Shown here: piece by piece, positions 25,724-33,861 of the stretch
Numbering within the stretch: position 1 is the first letter of the stretch
Layout: every line of letters begins with the position of its first letter
Virus record (IMG/VR): IMGVR_UViG_3300046501_000372
Location: 1-52,839 of that record
Source of the DNA: a virus
Reading direction: 5' to 3' (one strand)
Length of the DNA stretch: 52,839 nt
The notes under the pieces: model-generated
The model's database searches: none
The model's input: the letters and a program-made list of their open reading frames with translations, nothing else
What the model was told of the DNA's origin: nothing
Made by a program: the position numbers and the translations under genes

Positions 25724-26539
25724 TCAGTACGGCACGCCATCGTCGACCACGTACCCGCCATCGACCAGCTGCTTGTGCGTCCACTTAGCGTCGCGGAACT
25801 GCTTGTACGTCTTGTTGCCCGCCTTGGCCGTCATGGTCGGTTCGGCACCGGACGGCGGGGGTGGCGGCGTGTCATCGGCGGGCGGCGGGGGTGTGTCGGT
25901 GTCCATGTACCCCGTGTACGAGCCACCCGCGCCGGCCGTCTGGCCGCCTGTCGCAGCCCCGGGTCCACGCGAACCAAACGCGTCATTACCGTCCGCGCCG
26001 GTCTGGCCGACGATCGCGTCGCCCGCCTTCTCAAGCCCGATCAGCTTGGGGTTCAGATGGATGCCCGGCGTCTGCAGCGACTTGTTGCTGGCCGTGTCGA
26101 ACAGCACCGAGACGTAATCGCCGATCTTGACGTGCCCGCCGACGCTATCGACCCACTTGTTCTGATGCGAATCCCAGTACTGCACCTTCGGCGGATAGAG
26201 CGTGCCGAGCTTGACGACGTTGCAGCCCGGAAAACCCTCGTAATCGCACCAGCGCTTGTTTTGCTTGTTCTTGGCCGTGCTGTCGCCATCGATGATCTTG
26301 CTGGCGAAATCAGCACGGCCCGTTTCGCCGTTCGGCCAGAAGCGCGCGGCGTCGGCGTCGATGCCCACCTTGACGGTCGGCCACTTCGGGTCGCCCTTGG
26401 GAACAGCCAGTGCGACGTAGAAGTTCAGCACCGGCTGACCGTCGGTGCCGATGACCGTCTTGTTCTGGTTGTCCTTCTTCGGCTGCATCTTGTACGGGTC
26501 GCCCTGTACGAGTCGGCCGGTCAATACATATTCACCCAT
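25724..26539 (-). CDS. DUF2815-like single-stranded DNA-binding protein
   Basis: 271 aa from the ATG at 26539, which has AGAGGA eight bases upstream (ATGs at 26545 and 26581 are less well spaced). The N-terminal 170 residues form an OB-like domain (GEYVLTGRLVQGDPYKMQPK, FYVALAVPKGDPKWPTVKV, KIGDYVSVLFDTASNKSL) resembling DUF2815. A Gly/Pro-rich disordered linker leads to a small C-terminal domain (TYKQFRDAKWTHKQLVDGGY). Expected to coat ssDNA during replication and recombination, next to the DUF2800 nuclease. Confidence 0.72.
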   Translation of the reverse strand: MGEYVLTGRLVQGDPYKMQPKKDNQNKTVIGTDGQPVLNFYVALAVPKGDPKWPTVKVGIDADAARFWPNGETGRADFASKIIDGDSTAKNKQNKRWCDYEGFPGCNVVKLGTLYPPKVQYWDSHQNKWVDSVGGHVKIGDYVSVLFDTASNKSLQTPGIHLNPKLIGLEKAGDAIVGQTGADGNDAFGSRGPGAATGGQTAGAGGSYTGYMDTDTPPPPADDTPPPPPSGAEPTMTAKAGNKTYKQFRDAKWTHKQLVDGGYVVDDGVPY

Positions 26540-26567
26540 GCTCATAGTCCTCTGAGTAGCTGTTGGT

Positions 26568-27722
26568 TTATCGTGGTCCAAAAACCGCTAAGGCCGCGTC
26601 GCTGTCCGTCTTGATCAGCTTTTGCGCCCCTGTCGGTGTCTCTGCGTATTCGGTGATGACCGCCGCGTCAATACCCAATTTGCGCGCTTGCTTGGGCGTG
26701 ACGAGCGCCGGCTCGGGCTTGCGCAACTCCACGCCGAACAGGTCGCCCATCTGCGCCGCCGCCGCCGGATCGCGCCAACGCTCGAGCGGACTGGTCGACC
26801 CGATCGCGCGGCCCGGAACGACTAGTCCGCGGCGCAACAACCCCAACGTACGCTCCGTCACGGCGTCCTTCACGGACTTCAGTCGCGCTTCGGCCACCTC
26901 GACCTGATGCAGCCAGAGCGCGAGCGCGGCCGGCGACATGTTGAGCGGCACTTGCGTACCGACCGTCTCGACCGCCGCCTGGCCGCTCCGCAAGTGTGCC
27001 TCGCAGTCCCAGGCCGCTGTGCATTTATAGCAGTGGTCGCCTGTCCGGGTCGGCGCGTCGAGCGCCAGCGCTGCGTACGCTGCGGTACGTAGATCATTGC
27101 ACATATCGACGAGCTCGCGGCCGGTCGGATGCCACTCGCGCACCGGACCGTCGCTATTGTAGCTGCGCGGCTGCACGATGGTGATGACGACCGTCCAGCG
27201 CAGCAAATCGCCGATGCCCAGCCCGTGCGTCTCGGCAATGCACGCCACGTAATCGACCGTCTGCCAGTTGCGGCGAACCGGCACGTATTTATGGCCGTAC
27301 TTATAGTCCCACAGGAACAGCAGCTTGTTCGCCATGTCGATCAGGTACGCGTCGGGCGTGCCGTCATTGTTCGGGTGGATCGACCGGTGCGCGGCGACCC
27401 GCCGCTCGACGTGCAGCACCCCGCCAGGATTGGCCGCCATGACCGCGCGCACGTCGTCCACCAGCATCTCGCCGCCTTCCAGCATGGCGCGATCGACCGG
27501 ATAACCGTTCGGCGCGAGCGTGCCGACAGCGGGCACCGTGCCGGCAAGCAGCATCGTGTCAAGCGCGGTCCAGTGGGCGGCGGTCCCTTCGCGGGCTTCC
27601 TCGCCGTCCGGGTCAGGGTCGGGATGCGCCTCCTGCATGGCCACGCTGCCCGCGCAACCGTCCGGACCCCAGCGGTGCGCGCTGCTCGGGGCGAGGCGGG
27701 CGTGTTCGCTCGGGCTACTCAT
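26568..27722 (-). CDS. DUF2800 protein, PD-(D/E)XK nuclease (RecB/Cas4-like)
   Basis: 384 aa from MSSPSEHARLAPSSAHRWGP; the start overlaps the upstream stop by 8 bases. The nuclease core GTPDAYLIDMANKLLFLWDY followed by KYG gives the Asp...Asp-x-Lys catalytic set. Near the C terminus CYKC..AWDC with the N-terminal Cys could hold an iron-sulfur cluster as in Cas4/AddB-type nucleases. Partners with the ssDNA-binding protein in phage recombination modules. Confidence 0.82.
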   Translation of the reverse strand: MSSPSEHARLAPSSAHRWGPDGCAGSVAMQEAHPDPDPDGEEAREGTAAHWTALDTMLLAGTVPAVGTLAPNGYPVDRAMLEGGEMLVDDVRAVMAANPGGVLHVERRVAAHRSIHPNNDGTPDAYLIDMANKLLFLWDYKYGHKYVPVRRNWQTVDYVACIAETHGLGIGDLLRWTVVITIVQPRSYNSDGPVREWHPTGRELVDMCNDLRTAAYAALALDAPTRTGDHCYKCTAAWDCEAHLRSGQAAVETVGTQVPLNMSPAALALWLHQVEVAEARLKSVKDAVTERTLGLLRRGLVVPGRAIGSTSPLERWRDPAAAAQMGDLFGVELRKPEPALVTPKQARKLGIDAAVITEYAETPTGAQKLIKTDSDAALAVFGPR

Positions 27723-27975
27723 CGCGGCGAGCCAACACATGATCGGCCAGCTTGTCCAGAACGAACAAGGCCTCGGCATCCGCATCCGACACGATATAGT
27801 GAGCCTGCCCGCACCAGCCGCTGTTCGGCCAGTCGCGGCTTTCTTCGCGCAGCGCCGTAAAGAACGCGGCTTGATCGACAGACACCCAGCTTGCAAAAAC
27901 CGAAGCCATCTCTATCGGGGTCAAATCGCTGACCGTAACAGTCCGTGTGACGGTCCGCACTTGGCGTTCTGCCAT
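27715..27975 (-). CDS. Unknown protein, 86 aa
   Basis: MAERQVRTVTRTVTVSDLTP with a strong GGGAGG nine bases upstream. The body (MASVFASWVSVDQAAFFTAL... CGQAHYIVSDADAEALFVLD) is a mixed helical fold without known motif, recurring in phages beside DUF2800 genes by memory only. Ends inside the next gene's start. Confidence 0.62.
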   Translation of the reverse strand: MAERQVRTVTRTVTVSDLTPIEMASVFASWVSVDQAAFFTALREESRDWPNSGWCGQAHYIVSDADAEALFVLDKLADHVLARRDE

Positions 27976-28027
27976 ATCCGTACCTCCCTATAAATTGCGG
28001 GCCGCCTCTCGACGACCCGCGCGTTAA

Positions 28028-28705
28028 TCAGCCGACCAATTCGTAGAACATCGGCCAGTGCTGCGACTGGTCCTTCATGTCCTTGAAGGCCGCGACGCCG
28101 AAGTTCTCCATCGCGACCTTGTTCAGCGCGACGTACGTCTTCGCCTCGTCCGGCACAGGCTTGGCGCTGACCGCCTGGACGAACTTGGGGAAGGTCGACA
28201 GGTCCGGCTCGTCGCTGGCCGGCGGCGGGGGCGGCACGTCAGCCGCAGTTGTGGCAGCGACCGCCGCGGGTGCCGTGACGACAGGCTCGGGTGCGGTTGT
28301 AGCTGGCGGCGGGGGGACATCGGCCACGTCATCGCTGGCAGCGTCCTTCAGTTCGGCCATGACCGCTTCGAACGTCACGTCCGGCGTGTTCTTGCGGCGG
28401 CGCCACGTTCCGTCCGCCACGGTCGCCTTGCTAGCCGAATGGATTCGCGCGTCCCACGGCAAGCCCGCCGAGTCGCGGTCCGGCGCGCCGGCGACCGCCG
28501 CGGTCGCCTCGTCGTCATCGTCCCCCGTGACCGGGGCGGGTGCATCGGGGATCGGTGCAGAACTGATAACTGGTGAAGCCGGCGTACTGGCCGTCGTGGA
28601 AATGATGGGGGCGTTTGGGGCCCGCCCGCCGAGCGCCGCAACCAGCGCAGTCAGTGCGTTCAGATCGTCCAGACTGCTCGTGTCGAGGTTGATGGTGATT
28701 TGCAT
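28028..28705 (-). CDS. Conserved replication-module protein with disordered linkers
   Basis: 225 aa from the second ATG (MQITINLDTSSLDDLNALTA), which has GGAG ten bases upstream; the ATG at 28720 is less well placed. Centre: GLPWDARIHSASKATVADGT followed by WRRRKN, a motif I remember from many phage proteins near recombination genes. It is flanked by long Ala/Pro/Asp linkers; the C-terminal helical domain ends QSQHWPMFYELVG. First gene of the minus-strand replication operon, so probably early-expressed. Biochemical role unknown. Confidence 0.65.
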   Translation of the reverse strand: MQITINLDTSSLDDLNALTALVAALGGRAPNAPIISTTASTPASPVISSAPIPDAPAPVTGDDDDEATAAVAGAPDRDSAGLPWDARIHSASKATVADGTWRRRKNTPDVTFEAVMAELKDAASDDVADVPPPPATTAPEPVVTAPAAVAATTAADVPPPPPASDEPDLSTFPKFVQAVSAKPVPDEAKTYVALNKVAMENFGVAAFKDMKDQSQHWPMFYELVG

Positions 28706-28747
28706 TTCGGTCGTCTCCATGTGTTGACTATTGCTGCGTACGGGCTA

Positions 28748-28763
28748 ATGACGGGTCGGTCAA
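28748..28763. promoter_or_regulatory. Palindrome ATGACGGGTCGGTCAA between divergent operons
   Basis: Copy of the shared palindrome; leftward it reads TTGACC followed 17 bases later by TACGCA, a plausible promoter for the replication operon. Rightward, TTGACT at about 28723 with TAATGA 16 bases on could drive the 28781 operon. The 75-base gap therefore likely holds two back-to-back promoters. Confidence 0.6.
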
Positions 28764-28780
28764 TAGAGGGAATGGAAATT

Positions 28781-29434
28781 ATGATTGATTGGTCGAAACC
28801 CATTGAAGCGGTTCACACGGACGGACGCGTGGTGGCAGTCGACCGACGCGACACAACTAAGCGTAACGAGACGACGTGGTTGGTTCAGTTAGACGGTAAG
28901 CCACAAATCGTATGGTCATCGGATGGGCGTACCGTCTACAAGTCGGGCTGGTCGCTCCGCAACGTAGAACCAACTAGCAACGCAATAGACTGGGACGCCG
29001 ATTTGGTAGCGGTTCATACGGACGGGCGTGTCGTTCCGGTTGAATTCGCGAGTCGGTCGTCTTCCGATACCGTCCACCTGAAGCCGCTACCGGACACGAT
29101 ATGGCACAACAACGGGCTGGCGTGGGGCCAAGACAGCAAATGGTCAATCCACAACGTCGAACCGACGCTCCATACAAGCGACGAGGCGCTGCGCCGTATG
29201 GAAGCGCTAGTCGAACGGATTGCTAACGGTAAGGTCGATCAGAACCAAACCCCTCTGTCGGTGGCGATCAATTCGGAATTGCTGGCCGAAGCCCGCGCCA
29301 TCCAGGTGCTGCGCGAACCAGTAGACCCTCGACTGGACAAAGTGCGGGCCGCCCTTCTGAACGACATGCCGCAACTGGCCGACGCTACCGCACGCCGTAT
29401 GGCCCGTGACGTGCTGGCCGCGCTCGACGCATGA
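28781..29434 (+). CDS. Protein with duplicated N-terminal domain
   Basis: 217 aa from the ATG at 28781, which is nine bases after GAGGGA; the ATG at 28772 is too near it. Residues 1-50 and 70-120 are a tandem duplication: each has IDW..., AVHTDGRV.PV and ends W.(I/L)(R/H)NVEPT. The C-terminal 90 residues are helical (ALVERIANGKVDQNQTPLSV... MARDVLAALDA). Similar short domains occur in phage early proteins. Overlaps the helicase gene by four bases (ATGA). Confidence 0.65.
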   Translation: MIDWSKPIEAVHTDGRVVAVDRRDTTKRNETTWLVQLDGKPQIVWSSDGRTVYKSGWSLRNVEPTSNAIDWDADLVAVHTDGRVVPVEFASRSSSDTVHLKPLPDTIWHNNGLAWGQDSKWSIHNVEPTLHTSDEALRRMEALVERIANGKVDQNQTPLSVAINSELLAEARAIQVLREPVDPRLDKVRAALLNDMPQLADATARRMARDVLAALDA

Positions 29435-31164
29435 CCGCCAAGCTCCGTCCGTACCAGCAGGATCTGATCGCAGCGACCGAACAGGCGTGGGCGGACGGGG
29501 CGCGCAACGTCCTGATGCGGCTAGACACCGGTGGCGGCAAGACCGTCTGCCTGGCCGATATCGTACATCGGCACAACGGCGCGTCCTGCCTGATCGTACA
29601 CCGCAGCGAGCTCGTCGGGCAGATATCGCTGACCCTCGCCAATCTGGGCATCCGGCACGACGTGATCGCCGCCGCGACGACCCGCAAGGCCATTGCCCGC
29701 GCGCACGTCGAAGAGATCGGCACGTGCTATTACCAGCCCGGCGCGCGCTGCGCGGTGGCCAGCGTCGACACGCTGATCCGTGCGGAAGGGCTGGACGCAT
29801 GGGCCAAGCAGGTGACGCTGTGGATTTGCGACGAGGGCCATCACCTCGCGCGCGACTGGTCCATGGACGGCGAGTCGCTACCAAACAAATGGGGCAAGGC
29901 CGTCGAGGCGTTCTCGCACCCGGACTGCCGCGGTCTGCTCCCGACCGCGACGCCCAAGCGCGCAGACGGCAAGGGGCTGGGGCGTCACGCCGATGGCTAT
30001 GCGGACGTGATGGTCGAAGGGCCGCCGATGCGCTGGCTGATCGACCAGGGCTATCTGTGCGATTACCGCGTGTATTGCCCGACCGTGCAGGCGCCCGCGC
30101 CCGGACCGGCCGGGGCGTCCGGCGATATCAGCCCGGCGCAGCTAAGCGAGTGGGCGCACAATCCGGACAACCCGATCGTCGGCGACCTGGCCCTGAATTA
30201 CCAGCGGTTCGGCGAGGGCGGCACGTTCATATCGTTCTGCACGGATATCGACACGGCGATCAAGACGGCCGAAGCACACCGCGCGCGCGGCATGACCGCG
30301 GAAGTCGTGACGGGCAATACCAAGGACCATGTACGCCGCGATATCTTTCGCCGGTTCGGCCGCGGCGAGGTGTTGCAGCTCTGCGTCGTCGATATCGTGT
30401 CGGAAGGCACGGACTTGCCGGCGTGCCGAGGCGCGTCGTTCGGTCGGCCGTCCGAGTCGCTCGCGCTGGTCATGCAACAGATCGGCCGTACGCTCCGTCC
30501 GCTTTATGCGCCCGGATTCGACCTGTCGACGCAAGCCGGCCGGCTGGCCGCCATCGCCGCGAGCGACAAGCCGTACGCCATCCTGATCGACCACGTGCAG
30601 CACTTCCTCAAGCCGCACCTAGGGCCGCCGGACAAGCAACGTGATTGGTCGCTGGATCGTCGCGAGAAGCGCGCCAAGACCGAACAGGATTTCGTACCGA
30701 ACAAGGTCTGCCCGTCCTGCGTCCGACCGTACGCCGCGATCCACCGCGCCTGCCCGAACTGCAAGGTCGAGACGCCCCCAGCGAGCCGCAAAAGCCCGGA
30801 AGCCGTAGAGGGAGATCTGTATCTGCTCGACCCGGCCGTACTGGCCGCGCTGCGCGGGGACGTGGCGGCAGTGGACGTGACGGACGATGAGCGGCGCGCA
30901 CAGCTGGTGGCCAGCCGCTGCCCGACGATCGGGATCGAGCGGCACGTCCGCAGCCATCAGGACCGCCAGGCCGCGCAGGCGATGCTACGGCCAGCCATGG
31001 GCCGCTGGGGCGCCGTGCAGCTAACGGCCGGGCTGGACGACGTGCAGATGCAGAGGATGTTCTGGCACGTGTTCGGCATCGACTGTCTCTCGGCTCGAGC
31101 ACTTGGCGCAACGGACGCATGGGCGCTGGCGGAACGTGTTGACGCGGCTGTCAGTAACGGATAG
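29431..31164 (+). CDS. Superfamily 2 DEAD/DEAH-box helicase
   Basis: 577 aa. Walker A LDTGGGKT (31-38), DEGH box (134-137), motif III PTATPKR, and motifs V-VI SEGTDLPA and QQIGRTLRP. After the helicase core a zinc finger CPSC...CPNC (about 430-450) and a C-terminal helical domain. Unwinds DNA or remodels branched DNA; analogous helicases sit beside DUF2800/DUF2815/PolA sets in other phages. ATGA-coupled to the preceding gene. Confidence 0.88.
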   Translation: MTAKLRPYQQDLIAATEQAWADGARNVLMRLDTGGGKTVCLADIVHRHNGASCLIVHRSELVGQISLTLANLGIRHDVIAAATTRKAIARAHVEEIGTCYYQPGARCAVASVDTLIRAEGLDAWAKQVTLWICDEGHHLARDWSMDGESLPNKWGKAVEAFSHPDCRGLLPTATPKRADGKGLGRHADGYADVMVEGPPMRWLIDQGYLCDYRVYCPTVQAPAPGPAGASGDISPAQLSEWAHNPDNPIVGDLALNYQRFGEGGTFISFCTDIDTAIKTAEAHRARGMTAEVVTGNTKDHVRRDIFRRFGRGEVLQLCVVDIVSEGTDLPACRGASFGRPSESLALVMQQIGRTLRPLYAPGFDLSTQAGRLAAIAASDKPYAILIDHVQHFLKPHLGPPDKQRDWSLDRREKRAKTEQDFVPNKVCPSCVRPYAAIHRACPNCKVETPPASRKSPEAVEGDLYLLDPAVLAALRGDVAAVDVTDDERRAQLVASRCPTIGIERHVRSHQDRQAAQAMLRPAMGRWGAVQLTAGLDDVQMQRMFWHVFGIDCLSARALGATDAWALAERVDAAVSNG

Positions 31165-31173
31165 GGACGGACC

Positions 31174-31359
31174 ATGACCACACGAGAAGCCATCGAACTT
31201 GCCGCTCGCGTAGCCGACGCTGCGGTGATCGAAGCAAACCGGATTGCCAAAATGCATCCGGAGGACAGCCCTAGTCGTGACCGTATGTTTGCCCGAGCAC
31301 GGGAAGCACGTCGTATCGCGCAGGATATCCGGGCTTTATGTGAGGATATAGCATCATGA
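31174..31359 (+). CDS. Small helical protein, 61 aa
   Basis: MTTREAIELAARVADAAVIE onward; Ala/Arg-rich single long helix with a lone cysteine. GGGACGG lies upstream of the ATG. Overlaps the next gene (ATGA at 31356). No function assigned. Confidence 0.6.
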   Translation: MTTREAIELAARVADAAVIEANRIAKMHPEDSPSRDRMFARAREARRIAQDIRALCEDIAS

Positions 31360-31613
31360 CCACATACCTATTACGCGAAGCTGTTCGACCAGATGGTCAA
31401 CCTTATAAGTGTTTTCGAACCTTCAACGTGTTCGTCGGCAACTCGATTCCCGGCATGATCCAATGTGAAGGGCCGTGCTACGGTCTATTCGCGGCACCGG
31501 ATCATAGGCACGGGCCGTGGATCGCATTTACTGGATCGGGCGACGCGGCTCGGGACTTGCCGGGACGGCACGTCGATATGGACGCGGCCGTACGAGCGGT
31601 GCTCGGCGCATGA
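31356..31613 (+). CDS. Unknown protein, 85 aa
   Basis: MTTYLLREAVRPDGQPYKCF, then FVGNSIPGMIQCEGPCYGLF and a Gly/His-rich body. Three cysteines may bind metal. Coupled to neighbours at both ends. Unknown. Confidence 0.6.
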   Translation: MTTYLLREAVRPDGQPYKCFRTFNVFVGNSIPGMIQCEGPCYGLFAAPDHRHGPWIAFTGSGDAARDLPGRHVDMDAAVRAVLGA

Positions 31614-31789
31614 CCATCCTAGGTCGAGCCGGCCAGCGCGGTCCGCGCCCCACGCCCTACCGCCACAATACGAGCGGGCCGGCGACCAAGCTGCACCCGG
31701 ACGCCAAGCCGACCGGCCTGCCCGCCGATCCGTGCTTTATGTGCGGTGCGCGCGGGTGGTGTTCGCATCGTCCGGAGGGGTCGGTGTGA
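31610..31789 (+). CDS. Small Cys-rich protein, 59 aa
   Basis: ATGA start; basic, Pro/Gly-rich, with CFMCGARGWCSHRPEG at the end giving C-x2-C and C-x-H ligands for a small zinc site. Its stop overlaps the GTG start of the methyltransferase. Unknown. Confidence 0.58.
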   Translation: MTILGRAGQRGPRPTPYRHNTSGPATKLHPDAKPTGLPADPCFMCGARGWCSHRPEGSV

Positions 31790-32889
31790 CCGCATATTAC
31801 AACGAGTTTGACCCATTTGCGGCGGCATGGCTCATGCAGCTGATCGGTGCGGGCCATATCGCCCCCGGCGTCGTCGACACGCGCAGCATAGAGGACGTTA
31901 CGCCAAATGACCTACGAGGCTTCACGCAGGGCCATTTCTTCGCAGGGATCGGTATCTGGTCGCTCGCCGCGCGACGCGCCGGATGGGCCGATGACGAACC
32001 GCTCTGGACAGGATCCTGTCCGTGCCAGCCTTTCAGCGCGGCAGGCAAAGGCGGCGGGTTTGATGACGAGCGGCACCTTTGGCCCGCTTGGTACTGGCTC
32101 ATTGCAGAGTGCCGTCCTGAGCGCATCGCTGGCGAGCAGGTTGCAAGCAGTAACGTCGACCCTTGGCTCGACCTTGTACAAGCTGACCTGGAAGGAATGG
32201 ACTACGCCTTCGGGTGTGTGCCGTCTCCGTCTGCGGGCTACGGCGCTCCGCACATCCGTGACCGAGCGTTCTGGACCGCAGAAAGGATGGGCGACTCCGA
32301 CGACACGCGACTGGAAGTCGGGCGGATCCGACCTGTCGACGAGCATGGTTCGCAAGGACGGCAAACGACGGGACGATCTGCTGGATTATCAGGCGTTCAT
32401 GACGGGCTGGCCGACGCCGATGGCCGGGACGCCCGCGCAGAATGGCAACAGCCCAGCGGGAAACAACGATTCGAGCCGCAAGACGGTCGAACTGGCGGGG
32501 TGGGCGACACCGACCGCGCAGATGCAGCGCAAATCGACCCGAGCGATGACCCCCAGCACGAACAACGGCCGACGTTCAGGAGGCGGTCAGAGCAGCCCGC
32601 CGGGGCTCGAACAGGAATCGGAGATGGCGATGGGTATAATCGCACCGGACGTGATGCGTTCGGGTCTACCAGCAAGGTGGCCTCCGTATCCCGGCCCGGC
32701 CCGACTAACGGTCTATGGCGAGATGCTGACTGGCTCGGCTGCACGGATGGAAAGTGGCGGCCAGTTATGCCCGAAACATTCCCTCTGGCTCATGCTGGGG
32801 CCTATCGGAATCGAGTGGGCACGCTGCGCGGAGCGGGTAACGCGATCAACCTCGCGCAAGCGACGGAATGGATGAGGGCTATCCGATGA
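31786..32889 (+). CDS. DNA (cytosine-5) methyltransferase
   Basis: 367 aa, GTG start in GTGA overlap. Motif I FFAGIGIWSLA (51-61), motif IV GSCPCQPFS with catalytic Cys80, motif VI as GEQV (Glu117), motif VIII IRDR. The target-recognition region is repetitive and low-complexity (MGDSDDTR, GLADADGRDA, GVGDTDRA), then motif IX-X GTLRGAGNAINLAQA closes the fold. Methylates C in DNA, probably to evade host restriction. The whole middle and end are overprinted by another long frame (31907-32875). Confidence 0.85.
   Translation: MTAYYNEFDPFAAAWLMQLIGAGHIAPGVVDTRSIEDVTPNDLRGFTQGHFFAGIGIWSLAARRAGWADDEPLWTGSCPCQPFSAAGKGGGFDDERHLWPAWYWLIAECRPERIAGEQVASSNVDPWLDLVQADLEGMDYAFGCVPSPSAGYGAPHIRDRAFWTAERMGDSDDTRLEVGRIRPVDEHGSQGRQTTGRSAGLSGVHDGLADADGRDARAEWQQPSGKQRFEPQDGRTGGVGDTDRADAAQIDPSDDPQHEQRPTFRRRSEQPAGARTGIGDGDGYNRTGRDAFGSTSKVASVSRPGPTNGLWRDADWLGCTDGKWRPVMPETFPLAHAGAYRNRVGTLRGAGNAINLAQATEWMRAIR
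31907..32875 (+). CDS. Overprinted gene: GWPTPT-repeat protein inside the methyltransferase
   Basis: 322 aa in the +1 frame relative to the methyltransferase. AGAGGA sits about a dozen bases before its ATG. It starts MTYEASRRAISSQGSVSGRS, has LASRLQAVTSTLGSTLYKLT, three spaced GW(P/A)TP blocks, and ends GQLCPKHSLWLMLGPIGIEW. I recall the same architecture (start with PDGPTT, LQSSL..RL...GSTLY.LTW, GWPTPT repeats, GQLNPAHSRWLMG end) in many phage and prophage proteins, so this frame looks conserved and not accidental. Function unknown. Confidence 0.6.
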   Translation: MTYEASRRAISSQGSVSGRSPRDAPDGPMTNRSGQDPVRASLSARQAKAAGLMTSGTFGPLGTGSLQSAVLSASLASRLQAVTSTLGSTLYKLTWKEWTTPSGVCRLRLRATALRTSVTERSGPQKGWATPTTRDWKSGGSDLSTSMVRKDGKRRDDLLDYQAFMTGWPTPMAGTPAQNGNSPAGNNDSSRKTVELAGWATPTAQMQRKSTRAMTPSTNNGRRSGGGQSSPPGLEQESEMAMGIIAPDVMRSGLPARWPPYPGPARLTVYGEMLTGSAARMESGGQLCPKHSLWLMLGPIGIEWARCAERVTRSTSRKRRNG

Positions 32890-33017
32890 CCGACCAACAA
32901 TACGCCGCGATACGTGCAGCCCGGATAGAACTAGCGGAACTTCGGACCCCACCCGTTCAGGTACGAGACGCTATCAAACGACTCGACGACGTTTTGGCTA
33001 GTGTGGCGATCCGATGA
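32886..33017 (+). CDS. Small helical protein, 43 aa
   Basis: MTDQQYAAIRAARIELAELR to a TGA that overlaps the next ATG; its own ATG overlaps the methyltransferase stop. ATGA at both ends makes it a convincing gene although short. Two amphipathic helices; unknown. Confidence 0.58.
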   Translation: MTDQQYAAIRAARIELAELRTPPVQVRDAIKRLDDVLASVAIR

Positions 33018-33484
33018 CTGTACTGAGCGTCACCGGCCACCGCCCGCATCTGCTTGGCGGCTACCACGTCCAGCCACGGCTCGATCATCTCGCGCTGGTC
33101 GTCCTGGCGGACTTGCAGCCGGATCGCGTCTGTACGGGCATGGCGCTCGGCTGGGACCAGGCGGTTGCCAGCGCGTGCAAGTTGCTCGGCGTACCGTTCG
33201 TGGCGGTCATCCCGGGCTTTGCTCTGGCGAGCCGACAGTATGGACGCTGGCCAGCCGCTGCGCAGGCTCAATACCACCGGTTGCTGCACGCCGCGGCCGA
33301 AGTCGAACAGTTGCCATGGCCCGGCGCCGGGCGGGAATTCCATTACCGCGACATGCGGTTGGTCGAACGGTGCGACGAGATGCTGGCGCTCTGGAACGGC
33401 GACCCGTCGACCGGTACGGGCAAGACCGTCCGCATGTGCGACGACGCGCGCAAGCCGATACTGAACGTGTGGAGCCGCTGGTGA
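33014..33484 (+). CDS. SLOG-fold protein (YspA/DUF1273-like)
   Basis: 156 aa. MTVLSVTGHRPHLLGGYHVQ and CTGMALGWDQAVASACKLLG are the nucleotide-binding loops of the SLOG superfamily (TGHRP and GMALG-D). ADP-ribose- or nucleotide-derivative binding is expected. Small SLOG proteins are frequent in phages, with unproven roles. Its stop overlaps the GTG of the next gene. Confidence 0.72.
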   Translation: MTVLSVTGHRPHLLGGYHVQPRLDHLALVVLADLQPDRVCTGMALGWDQAVASACKLLGVPFVAVIPGFALASRQYGRWPAAAQAQYHRLLHAAAEVEQLPWPGAGREFHYRDMRLVERCDEMLALWNGDPSTGTGKTVRMCDDARKPILNVWSRW

Positions 33485-33861
33485 GCCGCTCGGAAGGCGC
33501 CGTCAGCCAGGAACGCCTGCTGCATTACGACGCGCTCGGCTGGCGGCTGTTCAGGAACAACGTCGGTCAGCTGCTCGACAAGCGCGGGATCCCCGTTCGC
33601 TACGGCTTGAACAACGTCTCGAAGGCCGTGAACGACTCGTGCAAGTCGTCCGACTATATCGGCTGGCGGCCGCTACTCATTACGCCGGACATGGTGGGCG
33701 ACGTGATCGCGCAATTCTGTTCGATCGAGTTCAAGCACGAAGGCTGGACGCCGGCCCGCCCGACCAATCGAGCCGACTATGCGCACGAGCAGGCGCAGTT
33801 GAAATGGCTCGAAATGGTTCGGGCGGATGGTGGCTTTGGGGTGTTCGACAGTGGCAAGTGA
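33481..33861 (+). CDS. VRR-NUC domain nuclease
   Basis: 126 aa from a GTG coupled to the SLOG stop. RYGLNNVSKAVNDSCKSSDY with IGWRPLLIT, followed by FCSIEFKHEGW (Glu-x-Lys) and a final Q-L-K helix, fits the VRR-NUC PD-(D/E)XK fold used for branched-DNA cleavage. It commonly accompanies the helicase and polymerase set found here. Confidence 0.75.
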   Translation: MSRSEGAVSQERLLHYDALGWRLFRNNVGQLLDKRGIPVRYGLNNVSKAVNDSCKSSDYIGWRPLLITPDMVGDVIAQFCSIEFKHEGWTPARPTNRADYAHEQAQLKWLEMVRADGGFGVFDSGK

